From Spirosomataceae bacterium TFI 002 (lineage in GTDB: Bacteria > Bacteroidota > Bacteroidia > Cytophagales > Spirosomataceae): 64,000 nt of DNA. Below are positions 44,033-53,896 of this stretch, one piece after another. Made by a program: the position numbers and the translations under genes. The notes beneath the pieces are model-generated. The model saw only the letters and a program-made list of their open reading frames with translations. It did not search any database and was not told the DNA's origin. Every line of letters begins with the position of its first letter. Within the stretch, counting starts at the first letter, position 1. The stretch is taken from assembly GCA_900230115.1 (NCBI GenBank), contig LT907983.1, positions 2,294,001 through 2,358,000 of the forward strand. The letters run 5' to 3'.

Positions 44033-46345
44033 CTACACATTCAACCAATATGTCATTTTAAAAACGATTGCTCTGCTTTTTGGCATCCAAGGCCTGATCT
44101 CGTAGCGGCCAATTTCTTGTGCGAAATAATTATCTGTATATACCAAAAAAATATCCGACACTGCTCGGTAACGGTATTGCAGCCTAGCGTTAATGTTGGT
44201 ATTGTTTGTCTGTGTATTGTACTGAAAATAAGTACTCAAAAACAGCTTTTTAGAAAATGTCAATTCTGCTTTTGGCCCAAAAAGAAGATATGAAATAGAA
44301 TTGTAAGGGTCTGGCAATTGTAAGTTGGTATAGGCAACATCACTACTGAAGAGCACATAAGGCTGAAACCTCACCTTGATTGATGCATTGGCAAATACTG
44401 CATTGCCATTGAAATATCCTCCACGATAAATGTCGGCACTTCCAAAAACTTGGTTTCTCTTAGGTGTCTCGTAACTGATATAAAAGCCATTTGCCTTATA
44501 ATCTCCAATGGGCAGTGGGACTACATTCCGCGACAAGTCAGGGTTAGGATTGTCTGATGCATTTGATGGGTCAAAAGCTCTGAAAAGATAAGTATACTGC
44601 CAATACCATCCAGCGTTTAATACAGCTTTGTTTTGTGTATTGAGAAAGAAGTATAGTGCTGTCTCACTATCTAATTTTTTACCACTAAGGTTATAAATGT
44701 CTTCCCCTTCTGTTGCAAGGCCATACGATAATATCTTTTTTGACACAGATGGGTTTTTAGGGTAAAGCGTGAAAGTTTGAGGCCTAAAAATGCTCAAGTA
44801 TCCTTTTCGTGGCACAAAACCAACTTCTGGATTAAAGTTTTCGCCAATTCTAGAGACTCCTAAATTCAACTCAATATTTGGGTGATTGTAACCTACATAA
44901 TTCGCCCAGCTGTTTTGCCCTTTTTGGTTCACGGCCGTAAATGACTGGTGATAATAAGACTCCACTTGCCACCTGTTATCTAACGAATAATAATTGAATT
45001 CTAGCCCTGCAACTTTGTTTGATTTATCATTTGGATCGGCATTTTCACTCAGCCCAAAATTACTCTTATTTACCAAAATTGCCCCTATTGTAGACCTCTG
45101 AAGTACTTTACGCTGTAGGGTAAGAACAGAATAATTGGTAGCAGGCAAAAAGTTGTCGTCGCCAAACTCCACTCTCTTGGTTTGCATGTTCATTGCTCCT
45201 ATTCGCCAATCTTGATTGATTTTTCCACTCAATCTAGCCCCTGCGATAATGGGCACTGGTGCTGCCAAGCCTGTGATTGGGTTTCTCGTTATACCTATCC
45301 TTCTTGAGAAAAAAGGGCGAGTGTTGGGAAATCCAAAAGTGCCAAAAAGGTCAGAGTTTTCTATAAAAAATTGCCTCTTTTCGGGAAAAAATAACTCAAA
45401 ACGACTCAAGTTGGTTTGTTGCTGATCTACCTCCACTTGTGAGAAATCTGGATTGATCGTAAGGTCTAAGTTCAGTGAAGGAGTTACACCAATTTTGGCG
45501 TCAAGACCAGTACCTAAGTTGTTATCCTTTACTATCTTTTCTAACGAAAGGTTTTCCACATTCCTAGGGTATTCTTGCGAAACACCCGCCGATACAAATG
45601 GAATAATGGCAACATTTGCTCCTGGTTGAGGTGGCGGTGTATCCCATATCAAGGATCCTTCAAATCCAAGATTGGAGGATTTAAAATTTCTTGGAATTGG
45701 TGACCACCCAGAAACCTCTAAAGCCTTAATGTCATTCCTTCCAAAGTTAATTCCCCAGGTATTTTGTCCTGCCACAATTTTATATCGCAATGTTTTGAAT
45801 GGAATTGCAATCTCTGCTACCCAGCGATCGTCGTAGTTTTTTACTTCAGAGTACCACCTATTGTCCCAACTATTGTCAACTTCATTTCCTATAGAAATAA
45901 GTGCCTCACGCTGGACATTGTAAGGAGATAACGCAAAATGAAAACCATTGAGCTTATCTTTGAAAGTATCAATATTGATGAAAATTATATCGCTCGATCC
46001 GTTTTCAAAGTCTCTTTTGAGCGAAGCTGTAGTGTATCCATTTTTGGGTTGATAAACCACTGCCGAAACATAGAGAAACTCATCATCAAACAGCATTTTG
46101 ATGTGGGTTTGACTTGTCGCATAACTAGTGTCATAAGGCTTGGTCAAAAAGAAATCTTCCGCTTGTGCAGCTAAGCTCCAATCATTTTCATCCAATATTC
46201 CATCTAATATTATTTTCCCTTTAGCCTTGTCAATGTGCAGTTCATACTCCTTTTTATCTTGAGCAAAACTTGTGGAAACGATATTAAACAGAACGAATAA
46301 AACACAAAAGCGTTTTAATATTATAAGAGGGTACATTTTTTTCAT
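44033..46345 (-). CDS. DUF5916 outer-membrane-type protein with N-terminal CBM9-like domain
   Basis: The 770-residue protein has a signal peptide (ending TSFAQ), an N-terminal carbohydrate-binding family 9-like domain (about 35-230; GILDENDWSLAAQAEDFFLTKPYDTSYATSQTHIKMLFDDEFLYVSAV in parts), and a long C-terminal DUF5916 region with many amphipathic beta strands and the block RFELFFPEKRQFFIENSDLFG. The C-terminus ends in aromatic-rich strands (PWMPKSRAIVFKMTYWLNV), as expected for a beta barrel. Family function is unknown. It is divergent from rnr. Confidence 0.9.
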   Translation of the reverse strand: MKKMYPLIILKRFCVLFVLFNIVSTSFAQDKKEYELHIDKAKGKIILDGILDENDWSLAAQAEDFFLTKPYDTSYATSQTHIKMLFDDEFLYVSAVVYQPKNGYTTASLKRDFENGSSDIIFINIDTFKDKLNGFHFALSPYNVQREALISIGNEVDNSWDNRWYSEVKNYDDRWVAEIAIPFKTLRYKIVAGQNTWGINFGRNDIKALEVSGWSPIPRNFKSSNLGFEGSLIWDTPPPQPGANVAIIPFVSAGVSQEYPRNVENLSLEKIVKDNNLGTGLDAKIGVTPSLNLDLTINPDFSQVEVDQQQTNLSRFELFFPEKRQFFIENSDLFGTFGFPNTRPFFSRRIGITRNPITGLAAPVPIIAGARLSGKINQDWRIGAMNMQTKRVEFGDDNFLPATNYSVLTLQRKVLQRSTIGAILVNKSNFGLSENADPNDKSNKVAGLEFNYYSLDNRWQVESYYHQSFTAVNQKGQNSWANYVGYNHPNIELNLGVSRIGENFNPEVGFVPRKGYLSIFRPQTFTLYPKNPSVSKKILSYGLATEGEDIYNLSGKKLDSETALYFFLNTQNKAVLNAGWYWQYTYLFRAFDPSNASDNPNPDLSRNVVPLPIGDYKANGFYISYETPKRNQVFGSADIYRGGYFNGNAVFANASIKVRFQPYVLFSSDVAYTNLQLPDPYNSISYLLFGPKAELTFSKKLFLSTYFQYNTQTNNTNINARLQYRYRAVSDIFLVYTDNYFAQEIGRYEIRPWMPKSRAIVFKMTYWLNV

Positions 46346-46415
46346 TGTACAGCAAATTTCGGTAAAAAGTTTTACCTTTCCTTAAAGCTCATTTTGCACC
46401 TCCACAACAACAACA

Positions 46416-48746
46416 ATGGCTAGAAAAAAAAAGAACGAAGTTAAAACCCAAAAAGAGCAAATTGTAGCCTTTTTGAAGTCAAATACAGATAGACCTTACA
46501 CATTTTCCGATTTAGGAAATCAATTCAATATTTATACAGAAGAAGATAAATTATTCTTTAAATTAATATTGGAGGATTTGGTCGACGAAAACAAGATAAA
46601 TCAAGTGGGAAGAGGAAAATACGAGATCGGAAACGGTCAAAAATCAGAATTAATAGAAGGCATCGTGGATCATGTGAATCCAAAATTTGCTTTTATACGA
46701 TATAACGAAAACGAAAGTGATGTTTTTGTAGACGCAGACAAGCTCAATGGAGCTTGGGACGGAGATACAGTATCTGTCAAAATATTCCCTGGAAAAGTAC
46801 GAAACGGTAAAAACCCAGAAGGAAAAGTAGAAGAAATTCTAAAAAGAGGTAAACGAGAAATAGTAGGTAAGATCAAAGTATTTGCAAATTATGCTTTGCT
46901 AAAACCCGACTCCAGAAATATTCACGACGAAATATTTATTGCCAAAAGTAACATTGGCGATGCAACAACAAATGACCTTGCAATTGTAAAGATTGTGGAA
47001 TACCCTACTCCTTATCAACAAGGAACTGGTAAGGTAATAGAGGTCCTTGGTCAAGCAGGAGACAATGATGCTGAGATGAATGCGATCATGGCAGAATTTG
47101 GATTGCCGGTGAAGTTTCCCGACGATGTTAATACACTTGCCGAGAGTATTCCTGTAGAAATAGAAGCTGCAGAAATCGCCAAAAGGCGAGATATGAGAAG
47201 TACGCTCACTTTCACCATAGATCCAGCAGATGCCAAAGACTTTGACGATGCAATCAGCTACAAAAAACTCGATAATGGTAATTTTGAAGTTGGTATCCAC
47301 ATTGCGGATGTAACGCATTATGTACGAGAAGGTACGGTGCTAGAGCAAGAGGCTTTGCGTAGGGCAACTTCGGTTTACTTAGTAGACCGTACGATTCCTA
47401 TGTTACCAGAGAAACTGTCGAATAACCTTTGTTCGCTTAGACCAAATGAAGACAAATTGGTTTTCTCTGCCATTTTCGAACTAGATATTCATGGCAATGT
47501 CAAAAACGAATGGTTTGGTAGATGTATCATCCACTCCGATAGGAGATTTGCTTACGAGCAAGCTCAGGATGTGCTAGAGCAAGAAAATGACAGCGAAGAG
47601 AAAGTGTATTTCGAAGTACTGACTACACTCAATACCATTGCGAAAACTTTAAGAAAAGATCGTTTCAAAAATGGAGCCTTTAACTTTGAATCTAACGAAG
47701 TAAAATTCCAATTGGACGAAAACGGAAAGCCACTTGGCGTGTATCAAAAAGTGAGGAAAGATGCTCACAAACTGATCGAAGAGTTCATGCTTTTGGCAAA
47801 TAAAAAAGTAGCTGAGTTTATTTTCTTTGGCAAATACGACGAGAAAGTAAAGCAAAGAGTTGCCAAAAATCCAGATAATCCACCTACAATGGTTTATCGA
47901 ATTCACGAACCACCAAATCCTGAAAAAGTAGAGACTTTTGCCAAGTTCGCAGCCAAAATGGGTTACTCGGTTAATACCGCAAGCCAAGATACGTTGTCAA
48001 GTTCATTGAATAAACTGGTAAGTGATGTTGAAGGAAAGCCAATCCAAGGTGTGATTGAGTCTTTGGCAATACGAACCATGTCCAAGGCAAGGTACTCCAC
48101 TTCTCCACAAGGGCATTTTGGACTTGCATTTGCACACTACAGTCATTTCACTTCGCCTATTCGTCGCTATCCAGATATGATGGCTCATCGCCTTTTGCAA
48201 CATTATCTCGACAAGAAAGCATATGCCTCAGCGGAAGCTTATGGTACCAAATGTGAGCATTCATCGGCCCAAGAGAAGTTAGCAGCTGAGGCCGAGAGAG
48301 CTTCCATCAAATACAAGCAGGTTGAGTTTATGAGCTATCAAGATCACGACAAAGTGTTTGATGGTGTCATCACTGGTGTGACTGACTTTGGCGTCTTTGT
48401 AGAGATAGAAGGCACTGGCTGCGAAGGCATGGTAAGACTCGCCGATCTCAACGACGACTATTATGAATATGACAAAGAGAACTACAGAGTTTTTGGTCAG
48501 CGTAATGGCACAATCATCAACTTTGGCGACAATGTAAAAGTCAAGATCAAAACCACAGACCTTGAAAAACGCAGCATGGACCTAGAAATGGTCGAAATAA
48601 AAGGCAAAGCCGTAAAAGCTGCAAATGGTGGAAGAAAATATGGCAATAGTGGCGGAAGGTCAAGTGGTCGATCCGACGGAAAGTCAAAGTCGAGAGGCAG
48701 AAACGTGATTCCACCCAAAAAAGGTGGTAGAAGAAAGAAAAAGTAA
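46416..48746 (+). CDS. rnr: Ribonuclease R
   Basis: The 776-residue protein has an N-terminal winged-helix region (about 10-70), cold-shock domains (about 75-230), the RNB catalytic domain with the acidic motif TIDPADAKDFDDAISY that coordinates magnesium, an S1 domain (YQDHDKVFDGVITGVTDFGVFVEIEGTGCEGMV in parts), and a Lys/Arg-rich tail. It is a processive 3'-5' exonuclease that degrades structured RNA. The length matches family norms. A serine hydrolase follows after 21 bp. Confidence 0.96.
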   Translation: MARKKKNEVKTQKEQIVAFLKSNTDRPYTFSDLGNQFNIYTEEDKLFFKLILEDLVDENKINQVGRGKYEIGNGQKSELIEGIVDHVNPKFAFIRYNENESDVFVDADKLNGAWDGDTVSVKIFPGKVRNGKNPEGKVEEILKRGKREIVGKIKVFANYALLKPDSRNIHDEIFIAKSNIGDATTNDLAIVKIVEYPTPYQQGTGKVIEVLGQAGDNDAEMNAIMAEFGLPVKFPDDVNTLAESIPVEIEAAEIAKRRDMRSTLTFTIDPADAKDFDDAISYKKLDNGNFEVGIHIADVTHYVREGTVLEQEALRRATSVYLVDRTIPMLPEKLSNNLCSLRPNEDKLVFSAIFELDIHGNVKNEWFGRCIIHSDRRFAYEQAQDVLEQENDSEEKVYFEVLTTLNTIAKTLRKDRFKNGAFNFESNEVKFQLDENGKPLGVYQKVRKDAHKLIEEFMLLANKKVAEFIFFGKYDEKVKQRVAKNPDNPPTMVYRIHEPPNPEKVETFAKFAAKMGYSVNTASQDTLSSSLNKLVSDVEGKPIQGVIESLAIRTMSKARYSTSPQGHFGLAFAHYSHFTSPIRRYPDMMAHRLLQHYLDKKAYASAEAYGTKCEHSSAQEKLAAEAERASIKYKQVEFMSYQDHDKVFDGVITGVTDFGVFVEIEGTGCEGMVRLADLNDDYYEYDKENYRVFGQRNGTIINFGDNVKVKIKTTDLEKRSMDLEMVEIKGKAVKAANGGRKYGNSGGRSSGRSDGKSKSRGRNVIPPKKGGRRKKK

Positions 48747-48767
48747 GAACTCGAAATAATAGAACCC

Positions 48768-49769
48768 TTGAAACAAGCTTTAATCCTTGCTTTATCTTTT
48801 CTTAGCCTTCTCTCTTGCCAACAATCGAGCAAGCAAGAGGTGGCCATAACAGCCGAATTGATAAATGAAACTATTCGCCCATTCAATGGGGTATGTCTAA
48901 TTGCGAAAGACGGAAAAGTGGAATACCTCAAAGCAATGGGCTATTCGGACTTTGAAAATAAAACATCTTTAAAGACCGACGACCAATTTGTAATTGGCTC
49001 ACTGAGCAAGCAAGTGACTGCTGTTTTGGTACTGAAAGCAGTTGATAACAATGCTTTAAAACTAGAAGACAAAGTTGGTCAATACATCAATGATTTTCCT
49101 TTTGAGGTTACAATTCACCAACTGCTGAGCCATACGCATGGAATCAAAAAGTTAGGCGAGCCACTCGTTTTTGAGTCGGGGACAAGTTTTGCCTATTCCA
49201 ATTTAGGATATGAATTGCTAGGGCAGGTTTTGGAAAAAGTAAACCAAAAAACCTATGCCAGCCAAGCAAATGAGCTATTTGAAAGTTTGGCAATGAAGAA
49301 TTCCTATTCACCCGCTGAGCCAAATGGAAGAAAAGCTGTACAAGGGTTTACTCGTGACAGCACCAAAACGATAGTGAAAGAAAACTTCACTTTTGAATCC
49401 TACGAAGTTCCTGCTGCATTGCTCATTAGTACCGCAGAAGACCTCCTGAAATGGAACATTGCCCTACACGAAGGTACATTGCTCAGAAAAGAGCTTTATG
49501 CCAAAATGATCAACCCAACAGCGACTCAAAACCACTCCCTATTTGGAGAAGTGGGCTACGGCTACGCCATAAGAATCACCGACAAAAACGGACCGAAAGA
49601 AATAGGACACACCGGCTACGTACCAGGTTTTATTTCAATGAATTACTATTACCCCGAAACCAAAACTAGCATCATCATGCTTGAGAATCTTGACTGGAAT
49701 GACGAGAGTATCAAGAATACTTTTTGTCATGAGTTGAGGGTGAAGAGGATTTTGGAGGGTGGGTTTTAA
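48768..49769 (+). CDS. Serine hydrolase lipoprotein, beta-lactamase/PBP fold
   Basis: A TTG at 48768 is the only start that yields a full lipoprotein signal (KQALILALSFLSLLSC, Cys17). The 333-residue protein has all three classic motifs: S78-x-x-K81 in VIGSLSKQV, Y143-S-N145 in FAYSNLGYELLG, and HTG in EIGHTGYVPGF. This complete set distinguishes it from the divergent copy at 2222. It may be an esterase or peptidase of the class C group. It follows rnr by 21 bp and is likely co-transcribed. Confidence 0.88.
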   Translation: MKQALILALSFLSLLSCQQSSKQEVAITAELINETIRPFNGVCLIAKDGKVEYLKAMGYSDFENKTSLKTDDQFVIGSLSKQVTAVLVLKAVDNNALKLEDKVGQYINDFPFEVTIHQLLSHTHGIKKLGEPLVFESGTSFAYSNLGYELLGQVLEKVNQKTYASQANELFESLAMKNSYSPAEPNGRKAVQGFTRDSTKTIVKENFTFESYEVPAALLISTAEDLLKWNIALHEGTLLRKELYAKMINPTATQNHSLFGEVGYGYAIRITDKNGPKEIGHTGYVPGFISMNYYYPETKTSIIMLENLDWNDESIKNTFCHELRVKRILEGGF

Positions 49770-49857
49770 AACTTTTATTTACAAAGTTCATTGCACCTTG
49801 ATCATTTATATGATATCTCCCATCCAATAAACTGATTAAATATTTGCGACTTATTCA

Positions 49858-49902
49858 GGCCAGAGGCCTATTGACGCTCGTCCAAAGGTTCAACCTTTGA
49901 AC
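49858..49902. repeat. Two-hairpin repeat element, copy B
   Basis: GGCCAGAGGCC (49858-49868), a 14-nt spacer, then CAAAGGTT-C-AACCTTTG (49883-49899) and AAC. The stem differs from copy A, but the layout is the same. The rest of the gap 49770-50047 shows nothing else. Confidence 0.6.
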
Positions 49903-50047
49903 AATAAGTTTAATGGAGTTGATCAAGGCTTTAGTCATATTATATAATTAATTATCAATTGATTCCTTCTTCTTAGATACTTCCTAGCACACATTTTAAG
50001 AAGGAAAAAATCAATAATCAGAACATTTAATAAAGGCTAAGTAGTAG

Positions 50048-50815
50048 CTATTCAAATATTAATTCGCAACCTGTTTCCCCTATTCTTTTCGCTATCTGCA
50101 TAGCTCTTTGTTGGCTAGTTGTCCTCACCCCAGTAATTTTCTTTTCTTCAATTGCCTTCAATAACTTTGAAGAAATATAATCTTTTACTGATAAAAATCT
50201 AAAGCCCCAAAAATCTAAATTAAGGTCAAAATTTTTATTAATAACCAGTTTTTTAGCCCTTAAAGTTTTATACCCATTTTTATAAATGTTTAGATAATCC
50301 TCATAATTACTTACAAGTAAATCGCTATCTTTTAAATTGAGATACTTCAGATGAAAAGTTCGATCAAAATCAGAATTAACAAAATCTATAGTGTTTTCTC
50401 CAGTTTCCTTTTGAAAATAAAAATACCAATACCCTGTTACCTCATTAATTTCACTGGTTTTCTTGTTTGGCTGGTAAAAAGTTACTTTGTAAAAATAATG
50501 AGGAGGTAAATTAAATTGCTCTAATAATTCTCGAAACTTTGAAGAAAATACATAGCCGTGAAGTAATGAACTTACATATATCAAATCAGTGTGTTTGGCA
50601 TCCTTATGCAATGGTAATCCAATTAGGTCCAAGCATAATTCTGGTTTTATGCCCGATAAGAATCTTAAATCTTGTCTATCTTCAGGCCACATAAATTTTT
50701 TGATTTGATTATTCTCAGACCAAAAATCATCATCAAACCAAGATTGTCCTGTCCCTGTCTTAATACCAGTAACTTTTGGCTCTCCACCATCAGTAGTGAA
50801 AATATAATATTCCAT
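50048..50815 (-). CDS. Orphan immunity-like protein (DUF1629/Imm11-like)
   Basis: The ATG at 50815 (MEYYIFTTDGGEPKVTG) gives 255 residues; another in-frame ATG at 50842 is less likely. There is no signal peptide. The central block YVSSLLHGYVFSSKFRELLEQFNLPPHYFYKVTFY resembles the DUF1629/Imm11 immunity family, and the end holds ATQ-free helical residues RTTSQQRAMQIAKRIGETG. No toxin gene is adjacent. The gene is AT-rich and flanked by inverted copies of the two-hairpin element, which suggests acquired DNA. The family match is from pattern recall, so confidence is moderate. Confidence 0.55.
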   Translation of the reverse strand: MEYYIFTTDGGEPKVTGIKTGTGQSWFDDDFWSENNQIKKFMWPEDRQDLRFLSGIKPELCLDLIGLPLHKDAKHTDLIYVSSLLHGYVFSSKFRELLEQFNLPPHYFYKVTFYQPNKKTSEINEVTGYWYFYFQKETGENTIDFVNSDFDRTFHLKYLNLKDSDLLVSNYEDYLNIYKNGYKTLRAKKLVINKNFDLNLDFWGFRFLSVKDYISSKLLKAIEEKKITGVRTTSQQRAMQIAKRIGETGCELIFE

Positions 50816-50899
50816 TCTATTTAAGAGTTTTAATAAAGTCACTTAAATTTCTTGCCCTTGTATGTGTTCTCACAGGCATCATTGCTATCTTTTCGCTCT

Positions 50900-50942
50900 C
50901 CGAAGCTTATAGCTTCGGTGTGGTGTCACTAGGCCTCTGGCC
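50900..50942. repeat. Two-hairpin repeat element, copy C (inverted)
   Basis: CCGAAGCT-tat-AGCTTCGG (50900-50918), a 13-nt spacer, then GGCCTCTGGCC (50932-50942). Read on the minus strand this is the same order as copies A and B. It lies 85 bp upstream of the immunity-like gene. Confidence 0.6.
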
Positions 50943-51108
50943 TATCAAAAAGCTCAACCTCACCATCACTTCTAAAATACATCTTTCCCTTTAATTGAAA
51001 GATCACATTTCGAGTTTCAGCCATAGTTTGGTTAACATCCACTCTAAGCTTCGGGCTTGGAATAGCAATTAAACTAATTGGATTAGAATAGATATAAGTT
51101 AGATATTT
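50929..51108 (-). pseudogene. Gene fragment, stop codon inside the repeat element
   Basis: On the minus strand an open frame from after the stop at 51109-51111 runs to TAG at 50929-50931. It contains the coding-like stretch SPKLRVDVNQTMAETRNV followed by FQLKGKMYFRSDGEVELFD and ends RPEA at the repeat. There is no good start codon, although an internal ATG would give 31 residues. It looks like the C-terminal end of a lost gene; the identity is unknown. Confidence 0.3.
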
Positions 51109-51155
51109 CTAAAAAGAATAAGATTTGCTAAAGCATTGCTTTTGCGAATTAAACC

Positions 51156-52139
51156 TCAATTCCGCTTCACACTTTCGTGCTCAAAAATCATTTTGCCATC
51201 TTCGGAGTATTCTCTTACCACGAGTGGTTCTGCTTCGTCGTAGCGGTCTTTTCGGTATTGGATTTCTTTCTTACGGCGGTTACCTCCATCGTAATATTCT
51301 ACCCACTTACCTACTTTGAAGCCTCCATCCATCATGCCTTCCATGGCAAGGGTTCCGTTTTCGTGATAGAGCAAATATTGACCTGTTTCTTCGCCAAATA
51401 TCTTGGGTAAAACCTCTTTAATTTTTACACTATCAGCATCAAAATAAGTAATATCAGAATCTGCGTAGTGCCCTTTGTTGTAAACCTCTTTTTCTAGCAA
51501 AATGAAGTCTTTGTCGTACGAAACCCACCTACCGTGCTTTTCGCCCATATAATACTCCCCTTCTTGTACCAAAAAATCTCCTCGGTATTCCTTGTAAGGC
51601 CCGTGCATCAATAGGTTTGTTTTACGATCTCTTGCCACAGCTTCAGCAATACGCTTTCGCTTGAGGTCGTACCAAGTCAGTATTCGGTGATAGGGCGAAG
51701 GTTCTTGGTTTCCGTCCAGCGTATAAAACTCAATGTAAGTCATTCTTGACCCCGAACCACGGCGATAGATTTGTTTTTCTACTGGGAGCCCTTCAAACTT
51801 TTTCCCATCAAAAACCATTGCTTTGGCCTCAGCAATTTGCTTCTTGGTTTTCTTTATTTTCTTTTTGGCTTTAGCTCCATAGCCTGGTAATGTTTCGTTG
51901 ATGTACTTTTTGGCATCTTCTACATTAGATATTTTCTCGCTTCCTGGTAACTTAGCAGACGCAGTAGGCAGGTTGATATCAACAGGAATAGTATCTTCTA
52001 TTCGCTCTTCGAGCGTCATCTTTTTACGTGCGGCTTTACGCTCAGCCTTGGTTTTAGCTTTGGGTATAACAGACTCTTGGGCAAAAGAAAAGCCGATAGC
52101 AAGTATAAAAAAGAAAGATGTACTTCTTATAAATTTCAT
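51156..52139 (-). CDS. Secreted MORN/YwqK-like repeat protein
   Basis: The 327-residue protein has a signal peptide (KFIRSTSFFFILAIGFSFAQ), a basic linker, and repeated beta units typical of the YwqK/MORN-2 type: EGEYYMGEKHGRWVSYDKDF, TGQYLLYHENGTLAMEGMMDGGFKVGKWVEYYDGG in parts, and VVREYSEDGKMIFEH. Proteins of this type are abundant in Bacteroidota and often mediate protein or membrane contact; no enzymatic motif is seen. It is divergent from fcl. Confidence 0.78.
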   Translation of the reverse strand: MKFIRSTSFFFILAIGFSFAQESVIPKAKTKAERKAARKKMTLEERIEDTIPVDINLPTASAKLPGSEKISNVEDAKKYINETLPGYGAKAKKKIKKTKKQIAEAKAMVFDGKKFEGLPVEKQIYRRGSGSRMTYIEFYTLDGNQEPSPYHRILTWYDLKRKRIAEAVARDRKTNLLMHGPYKEYRGDFLVQEGEYYMGEKHGRWVSYDKDFILLEKEVYNKGHYADSDITYFDADSVKIKEVLPKIFGEETGQYLLYHENGTLAMEGMMDGGFKVGKWVEYYDGGNRRKKEIQYRKDRYDEAEPLVVREYSEDGKMIFEHESVKRN

Positions 52140-52164
52140 TTGTGGTAAATCGCTCGTATTTTTG
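52134..52164 (+). promoter_or_regulatory. Promoter of fcl
   Basis: TTTC (52134-52137), a 19-bp spacer and TATTTTTG (52157-52164) match the Bacteroidota promoter with one -33 mismatch. The transcript would start about 35 nt before the TTG codon at 52207. The -33 element overlaps the start of the divergent gene. Confidence 0.5.
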
Positions 52165-52206
52165 CCATTGTTTATATAAGGTCAAAACGTAAAAATAGGT
52201 CAAAAA

Positions 52207-53145
52207 TTGGAAAAAACATCCAAAATCTACATTGCAGGACACCGCGGAATGGTGGGCTCAGCCATCGCCAGAAAATTAGAAGCTGATGGTTTTACCAACA
52301 TCATCACCAGACGATCTGCCGAATTGGATCTAAGAAACCAAGCTGAAACGCTTGAATTTCTCCAAACCGAAAAGCCAGATTACGTTTTCCTCGCTGCTGC
52401 AAAAGTAGGTGGTATCATAGCAAATAACACATACCGTGCCGATTTCCTATACGAAAACCTTGCCATACAAAACAATGTAATACACGGCTCCTATCTTGCT
52501 GGAGTTAAAAAATTGATGTTTTTGGGTTCATCTTGCATTTACCCAAAACTTGCTCCACAGCCACTGAAAGAGGAGTACTTATTGACTGGACTTTTGGAAC
52601 CAACAAATGAGCCTTACGCGATTGCAAAAATAGCGGGTATCAAAATGTGTGAGGCGTATCGAGAGCAATATGGCTGCAATTTTATTTCGGTTATGCCAAC
52701 CAATCTATATGGACCAAATGACAACTATGACCTGCAAAACTCTCATGTGCTACCTGCTATGATTCGTAAGTTTCATGAAGCCAAGCTTGAGAATAAACCA
52801 GCGGTTGAGCTATGGGGCACTGGAAAACCAATGCGTGAGTTTCTGCATGCCAATGACCTAGCAGAAGCTTGCGTGTTCTTGATGGAAAACTACGACGGAG
52901 AAACCCTAGTGAACATAGGAACAGGCGTAGATGTAACCATAAAAGAACTCGCCGAAACCATTCAAAAAACTGTGGGCTATGAAGGCAAAATCAATTGGAA
53001 TACCGACAAACCAGATGGCACGCCAAGAAAATTAATGGACGTGAGTAAGCTGAATGGCTTAGGCTGGAAACACAATATCGATCTAAAAGAAGGGATAGCA
53101 TTGGTTTACGAAGATTTCAAAAATAATTTCGTGCGAAAAATGTAA
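52207..53145 (+). CDS. fcl: GDP-L-fucose synthase
   Basis: The 312-residue protein starts at a TTG; the first ATG is already inside the NADP-binding motif, so the TTG is needed. The Rossmann motif is [15 protein letters not shown], the catalytic Tyr-Lys pair is in [22 protein letters not shown], and [13 protein letters not shown] is conserved. The enzyme converts GDP-4-keto-6-deoxymannose to GDP-L-fucose for surface polysaccharide. Its usual partner gmd is absent here. The stop and the next ATG overlap by 1 bp (TAATG). Confidence 0.95.
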   Translation: MEKTSKIYIAGHRGMVGSAIARKLEADGFTNIITRRSAELDLRNQAETLEFLQTEKPDYVFLAAAKVGGIIANNTYRADFLYENLAIQNNVIHGSYLAGVKKLMFLGSSCIYPKLAPQPLKEEYLLTGLLEPTNEPYAIAKIAGIKMCEAYREQYGCNFISVMPTNLYGPNDNYDLQNSHVLPAMIRKFHEAKLENKPAVELWGTGKPMREFLHANDLAEACVFLMENYDGETLVNIGTGVDVTIKELAETIQKTVGYEGKINWNTDKPDGTPRKLMDVSKLNGLGWKHNIDLKEGIALVYEDFKNNFVRKM

Positions 53146-53828
53146 TGCAAAACAAGATAAAGAAACTGCTCAGCGGTCCATTGATTGTTTCGGTTTTACT
53201 GATGGTAGTTCCTCTTGTTGCAACTTCGTTCCTAACTGTATATTTTGTACAGCACGAAGACTATTTCCTTGCATTTAGTACCATAGGTTGGGTTTCTTTT
53301 ACACTGCTTGGTATTTTTACTCAAGCCTTAGCAATTACTCCGCCTACCTTTTGTGGGCTTGTTTTAGGTTTTTTTTGGGGATGGAAAACGCTTCCTCTAC
53401 TGTTTGTAATAAATTTACTATCCATCCTCCTGATCTATTTTCTAGTTAAAAGAATTGACTCCAATAGATTTTCAAATTTCATAAATAGCAACCCAAAAGC
53501 GAGCAAACTTTTGAAAAGTATTAGAACTGATGAATTAAAGATAATTACGCTTACTAAACTTTCACCAGTACTTCCTTTTACACTAACCAATTTCATTTTT
53601 GCACTATCTGGAGCCAAGCTAAAAAACATACTTCTCGGTGGTTTTTTAGGTATGATTCCAAGAACTGTTGTCGCCGTTTGGTCTGGGACAAAAGCAAAGG
53701 AAATAAAACAACTCCTCGAAAACCCAAATGAAGGGGCTTTTCAGCAAATACTCCTGATTGGACTTATTCTTTTATCAGCCATTGGCTTATTTGTGGTCAT
53801 CAACAAAGCAATCGCTAGAGTTTCTTGA
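53145..53828 (+). CDS. TVP38/TMEM64 (DedA/SNARE-associated) family membrane protein
   Basis: The 227-residue protein has about six hydrophobic segments. The VTT domain is recognisable by CGLVLGFFWGWKTLPLLFVINLLSILLIYFLVKRI in parts, then LTKLSPVLPFTLTNFIFALSG and FLGMIPRTVVAVWSGT, which contain the conserved re-entrant loop residues. Relatives are lipid flippases or scramblases. Translation is coupled to fcl by the TAATG overlap. Confidence 0.88.
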   Translation: MQNKIKKLLSGPLIVSVLLMVVPLVATSFLTVYFVQHEDYFLAFSTIGWVSFTLLGIFTQALAITPPTFCGLVLGFFWGWKTLPLLFVINLLSILLIYFLVKRIDSNRFSNFINSNPKASKLLKSIRTDELKIITLTKLSPVLPFTLTNFIFALSGAKLKNILLGGFLGMIPRTVVAVWSGTKAKEIKQLLENPNEGAFQQILLIGLILLSAIGLFVVINKAIARVS

Positions 53829-53896
53829 CTTTTTAAAACAGCGTTAATTTTGGGGTGCTTTTCGCGGTGATGTTAAGAGAATTTTTTTTGCTGAAA

